Below are positions 40,092-43,233 of a DNA stretch of 43,233 bases, piece after piece. The notes below the pieces were generated by a model. The model was not told where the DNA came from. It worked only from the letters and a program-made list of their open reading frames with translations, and ran no database searches. A program made the translations under genes and the position numbers. The DNA is from Actinomycetes bacterium (GTDB lineage: Bacteria; Actinomycetota; Actinomycetes; Actinomycetales; Demequinaceae): assembly GCA_023411615.1 (NCBI GenBank), contig JAEYOR010000066.1, forward strand, positions 1-43,233, written 5' to 3'. Positions within the stretch are counted from its first letter, which is position 1. Each line of letters starts with the position of its first letter.

Positions 40092-41528
40092 TTACCTCCC
40101 CACCAGACCCGTCCGGTTGATCAGGGTGTCGAGCATCTCGTCCACTGCGGTGAGTACCCGGGCCGCGCCCTGGTACGCCCGTTGGTAGGCGAGGATGCTT
40201 GTCATCTCCTCATCAATATCGACGCTTGCGTTGGCGCGTTGAAGGTTCTCGGCCGTTGCCCGCGTCACCTCAGAGACGTCCGCGCGACGGCGTGCCGCTT
40301 CGGTCGTCACGCCAAGGTCCACCACAAAGGAACGCCAACTCTGGTCGGGAGCGCCGGTGCCTTCGCGCAACTGTGAGATCTGGTCCGCGATCGAACCATC
40401 CCACGCGCCGTTGGTGCCGTTAGAGGCCGCCACCATATTCGGATCGGTGATTGCCACGCGAAGTCCGAGAGCGGGTGGCATACCGGCCGCGAGCGCAAAG
40501 AAGTCGACGCCCGTGTCGTTTGGCGGCGCGGCAAGAGTAGTGCCGGTTGCGTGCACGCTGTTGACGGCGGAAGCCAGTTGAGTGGCGAGCCCGTTGACAG
40601 CAGCGACCGCGTTGGCAATGGGACCACCGAGTGAGCCAGGCTGCAGAGACGTCATGGTTCCGGCAAGGGAACCACCGTCAAGAACCAGTGGTGCATTGCT
40701 CGCGCCCCAAGCAAGGCGAATGCTGTCGGCGCCCGGAGGTTCCGCAAGCGCGCCTGTCATCACGTAACTTCCCTCGACCTTGATGGCATTGATGCGGTCA
40801 CCCGACACGATCGGGTTGCCGGCAACCATCACATTCACCGTGCCGTCCTCCTGGGGGCGGGACGTGGCGCCCACCAAGGAGGACAGCTGGGTGATGAGCT
40901 CACTGCGCTTATCAATGAGCTCATTGGCGGACCCTCCCGACACGAGGACGCCACGAATCTGCTGGTTGAGGTTGGCCACCGCTTGCGCGGTGGAGTTGAC
41001 CTGCGACACCAAGGCGTCGGCCTCGGTGCGAGCCTGGCTCCACTGGCTCTCAAAGGCGCGATACGTGTCACCGATCTGGCTCGCAAGTGCATTCGCCTTG
41101 CCCATGAGAGCAGTGCGGGTCGCGGGAGCGTCGGGCGAATTCGCGACGTCCTCCCATGCGCTCCAAAACTGCTGCATCCCGGAGGCGAGTCCGGTCGATC
41201 CCGGCTCTGTCACCACAGACTCAAGCCGTCCGAGCGTTGTCGCATTTGCATTGTTATAGGAGGACAGCGACGTCTGCGAGCGCAAGCGTGCGTCGAGGAA
41301 CTGATCTCCCAAGCGGGCAATGTCAATAATGTGGACGCCATCGCCCGAGCCCATGGGCGTGGAGAACATCGATGCGACGGACGTCGAGTTGATCGACTGC
41401 ATGTCGACGCGCTGGCGCGTGTACCCAACGGTGTTGGCGTTCGCAATGTTCTGGCCGGCTACGTCTAGTGCCTGGCGCTGCGCGGTGAGCGACGACAGCG
41501 CGGTGGACAGACTCGAGAACGTGCTCAT
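40092..41528 (-). CDS. flgK: flagellar hook-associated protein FlgK (HAP1)
   Basis: This 478-residue protein forms the first hook-filament junction ring. The N-terminal motif SLSTALSSLTAQRQALDVAGQNIANANTVGYTRQRVDM is characteristic, and the C-terminus has VDIDEEMTSILAYQRAYQGAARVLTAVDEMLDTLINRTGLVG. It starts at ATG 41528, two bases after the flgN stop. Length is within the usual range. Confidence 0.96.
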   Translation of the reverse strand: MSTFSSLSTALSSLTAQRQALDVAGQNIANANTVGYTRQRVDMQSINSTSVASMFSTPMGSGDGVHIIDIARLGDQFLDARLRSQTSLSSYNNANATTLGRLESVVTEPGSTGLASGMQQFWSAWEDVANSPDAPATRTALMGKANALASQIGDTYRAFESQWSQARTEADALVSQVNSTAQAVANLNQQIRGVLVSGGSANELIDKRSELITQLSSLVGATSRPQEDGTVNVMVAGNPIVSGDRINAIKVEGSYVMTGALAEPPGADSIRLAWGASNAPLVLDGGSLAGTMTSLQPGSLGGPIANAVAAVNGLATQLASAVNSVHATGTTLAAPPNDTGVDFFALAAGMPPALGLRVAITDPNMVAASNGTNGAWDGSIADQISQLREGTGAPDQSWRSFVVDLGVTTEAARRRADVSEVTRATAENLQRANASVDIDEEMTSILAYQRAYQGAARVLTAVDEMLDTLINRTGLVGR

Positions 41529-41530
41529 GA

Positions 41531-42013
41531 CTACAAGGCCTCGTCAAAGAGGAATGCCGAATCGATGCGGTCGCCCGATGCGCCTTTGGGGTCATAGGTG
41601 CTTTGCGTCGAACTGATGCCAAGGAGGGCCTCTTGGGTGGCGCGTACTGACTGGGCAAGTACATCCCGGTTGCTCTGCGCGAGCGCATCAATCTGGGCGG
41701 TGACATCGGTGAGGGCAACGTGGTGGCTGCGAAGCAGGTCGTTCCACGGTGACGGTGCGGCCTTTGACAACTCAAGGAGGCTTGAGCCTTCAGGAAGGCC
41801 CACCTCACGTGCAGCGTCGTCCGCTTCAACCGCGCGCCCGAGCTCGACACCGCGAATCTGGTCAAGCACGTGCTCGACCTCGCGCGTGGCGCGACCGATC
41901 CACCGCGTGCGCCCGCTCGCGAGAATCAGTTCCTCTTCTTCGAGTTTGAAGAGCAGCGTCTCGAGAAGCTCCCGCTCGCGCCAAAGCACGGTCGACAGTT
42001 CATTGAGTCCCAT
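41531..42013 (-). CDS. flgN: FlgN-like flagellar export chaperone
   Basis: This 160-residue alpha-helical protein is encoded directly upstream of flgK, as FlgN usually is. FlgN keeps FlgK and FlgL export-competent. The N-terminal half is a coiled coil (LWRERELLETLLFKLEEEELILASGRTRWIGRATREVEHVLDQI) and the C-terminus is variable. Its identity rests on position, length and helical pattern. AAGGAG lies five bases before ATG 42013. It is the first gene of the flgN-flgK-flgL-fliW operon. Confidence 0.8.
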   Translation of the reverse strand: MGLNELSTVLWRERELLETLLFKLEEEELILASGRTRWIGRATREVEHVLDQIRGVELGRAVEADDAAREVGLPEGSSLLELSKAAPSPWNDLLRSHHVALTDVTAQIDALAQSNRDVLAQSVRATQEALLGISSTQSTYDPKGASGDRIDSAFLFDEAL

Positions 42014-42068
42014 GGTGACTCCTTATTCATCACGTCCACGGACCTGTCGGTGGTCCGGTACTGCCTTC

Positions 42069-42094
42069 CTATCGGCAGTGGAGCACAAGTTGTA
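42069..42094 (-). promoter_or_regulatory. sigma-28-type promoter of flgN-flgK-flgL-fliW
   Basis: On the minus strand TACA (42091-42094), 14 bases, and GCCGATAG (42069-42076) closely match the FliA/WhiG consensus TAAA-N15-GCCGATAA. The leader then contains the hairpin CGGACC (42039-42044) with GGTCCG (42052-42057) before the ribosome binding site. Confidence 0.7.
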
Positions 42095-42115
42095 ATGACT
42101 CCGTGCAATACGACT

Positions 42116-42304
42116 GTGACAAGAGTCACTTTGCTAATTTCTCACCTTCTCGGCGTGTCTGCTGGTGCCCCCCATTTGGGGCCCCCCATGTGTGGGGTAT
42201 GGAGTACGTCACAAACAGCTTCTGGACGAATCGGACATACCGATTTGCGGTGTGTCGTGTGACATTTCCCGAACCCCGTTCTGCTAGGGCCGCCGTGTGA
42301 CATT
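42116..42304. promoter_or_regulatory. divergent regulatory region between flgN and the sigma factor
   Basis: Seen here: inverted repeat GTGAC-AAGA-GTCAC (42116-42129); two adjacent C/G hairpins CCCC-ATTT-GGGG (42170-42181) and CCCC-ATGTGT-GGGG (42184-42197); inverted repeat AATCGG-ACATA-CCGATT (42229-42245); and the 10-base direct repeat GTGTGACATT at 42257-42266 and 42295-42304. TAGGGC (42285-42290) is six bases before GTG 42297. Together they suggest complex control of the sigma gene. No promoter is certain. Confidence 0.5.
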
Positions 42305-42344
42305 CCGCCTTGTCGGACGTCCTATTGGTACCCAAGATGGCGCC

Positions 42345-43199
42345 ATGAACGAAGCGATGAACCAGTCCAACGCCTTGGTGGAGGAGCACCTGGCGTTAGT
42401 GGGCTACAACGTGAACGAGGTCCTCGCTCGCGTTCCATCGCACGTCTCTCGGGCTGACCTCACCTCGGCTGGAGCGATGGCGCTGGTGCGGGCGGCACGA
42501 TCTTTTGATGACTCCAAGGGCGTTCCTTTCGCCCGTTACGCGTCGATGCGTATTCGCGGCGCGCTTGTCGACGAACTGCGTTCGATGGACTGGGTGCCTC
42601 GCGGCGCGCGTCGTCGTGCACGTCTCACCTCTGAGGTGTCCGACGCCCTCACCGCACAACTTGGCCGTACTCCCACCAAGGTGGAGCTTGCCGAGGCGCT
42701 TGGTGTGTCGGTAAGTGACGTGGACGCTGCCAATGCCGACGCTGACACACGGGTCTTGTCGATGGACGCATTCGACGGTGCCGTGTCTGACATGGTGGTC
42801 GACTCGACGGTGGGCCCACTTGATGCGCTTGTCAGTGCAGAGCAGACCGAGTACCTGCGCGCCGGCATTCAGTGCTTGCCTGAGAAACTCCGCTATGTCA
42901 TTGAGCAGCTGTTCTTCCACGACCGTCCGGTGGTGGAGCTCGCCGACGAGATGGGACTCACGCGCTCGCGCATCAGCCAGTTGCGTACCGAAGCTCTGTC
43001 ACTTCTCAAGGATGGCCTCAACGCCAACCTCGAAACCGAAGAGGTTCCGCGCGTTGACCCGGCCGAAGGCGTCGTTGAGCGCCGGCGCAAGGCCTACTAC
43101 GCGGCAATTGCGGCCCGCACCGCAGAATCTCGCGGCGCGGCCGCCGTCGCCCCCACGGTGGACGCCGTGTCTCACTCGTGGACACGCGCTGCCTCATAA
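42345..43199 (+). CDS. fliA: FliA/WhiG-family flagellar sigma factor
   Basis: This sigma-70 family protein directs RNA polymerase to flagellar promoters. Region 2 includes ADLTSAGAMALVRAARSFD and FARYASMRIRGALVDELRSMDWVPRGARRRAR, region 3 is GRTPTKVELAEALGVSVSDV, and region 4 is LPEKLRYVIEQLFFHDRPVVELADEMGLTRSRISQLRTEALSLLK. About 50 residues beyond region 4, with RRKAYYAAIAA, are longer than in E. coli FliA. I chose ATG 42345 (284 residues) because it places the start close to the first conserved residues; GTG 42297 with a leaderless-type -10 is an alternative. It is divergent from flgN, whose promoter matches its expected target. Confidence 0.9.
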   Translation: MNEAMNQSNALVEEHLALVGYNVNEVLARVPSHVSRADLTSAGAMALVRAARSFDDSKGVPFARYASMRIRGALVDELRSMDWVPRGARRRARLTSEVSDALTAQLGRTPTKVELAEALGVSVSDVDAANADADTRVLSMDAFDGAVSDMVVDSTVGPLDALVSAEQTEYLRAGIQCLPEKLRYVIEQLFFHDRPVVELADEMGLTRSRISQLRTEALSLLKDGLNANLETEEVPRVDPAEGVVERRRKAYYAAIAARTAESRGAAAVAPTVDAVSHSWTRAAS

Positions 43200-43217
43200 G
43201 TCTCCCTCAAGCGCCCT

Positions 43218-43233
43218 GGGTCCATGTGGACCC
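43218..43233 (+). terminator. hairpin after the sigma factor, cut by the window end
   Basis: GGGTCC (43218-43223) and GGACCC (43228-43233) pair around ATGT, 18 bases after the sigma factor stop. It may be longer or followed by a T-run beyond the window. Confidence 0.5.

Overview
The window looks like the oriC-proximal part of a high-GC, flagellated, pigmented actinobacterial chromosome. The gene order DUF721, gyrB, gyrA, DUF3566, tRNA-Ile, tRNA-Ala, then cyclophilin, rhomboid, crgA, class E sortase, pabA, and the pknB-pknA-pbpA-rodA-pstP-fhaB-fhaA block is typical of Actinomycetota, and a Micrococcales relative (a Cellulomonadaceae or Demequinaceae type) is the best guess. This rests on gene order, codon use and protein similarity that I recognise by eye. 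No database search was run.

Layout. 1-5239: DUF721, gyrB, gyrA. 5236-8373: threonine aldolase-like gene (minus strand), then a furA-katA peroxide-response pair with a strong terminator. 8489-9665: DUF3566 membrane protein and the two tRNAs. 9671-14511: an accessory block with an APH-fold kinase, a Sir2 deacylase, an aldo/keto reductase, mntP behind a yybP-ykoY manganese riboswitch, and an unusual Lys/Ala-rich repeat protein with one membrane segment. 14653-18096: cyclophilin, rhomboid, crgA, sortase, a 53-residue membrane protein and pabA. 18128-31786 is one long minus-strand run: fhaA-fhaB-pstP-rodA-pbpA-pknA-pknB (cell-wall growth and Ser/Thr phosphorylation), followed after 14 bases by crtE-crtB-crtI-crtYe-crtYf-crtEb, a complete set for a C50 cyclic carotenoid of the decaprenoxanthin or sarcinaxanthin type. 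31996-38767: an alpha-glucosidase gene, a maltose-type ABC importer (binding protein and two permeases, no ATPase) and a LacI-family regulator, with LacI-type palindromes at both promoters. 38764-43199: minus-strand flgN-flgK-flgL-fliW, divergent from a FliA/WhiG-type sigma factor. A sigma-28-like promoter lies in front of flgN.

How the parts work together. The maltose block is a self-contained regulon: the importer takes up maltose or maltodextrin, the GH13 enzyme hydrolyses it, and the LacI protein probably represses both promoters. The sigma factor probably drives the adjacent hook-filament junction operon. The growth kinases and penicillin-binding machinery appear to be cotranscribed with the carotenoid genes. 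Several genes lack a Shine-Dalgarno sequence and have a TANNNT -10 element six bases before the start codon, which suggests leaderless mRNAs.

The less ordinary observations are the apparent chain of competing CGAAGG/CCTTCGG segments linking the manganese aptamer to the mntP ribosome binding site, hairpins with a conserved CCAGCGTC loop in intergenic DNA, a 20-bp imperfect inverted repeat between rhomboid and crgA, and the repeat protein at 13483-14511. I found no insertion sequence, CRISPR array, prophage or rRNA gene, and no stretch longer than 300 bases without a gene.
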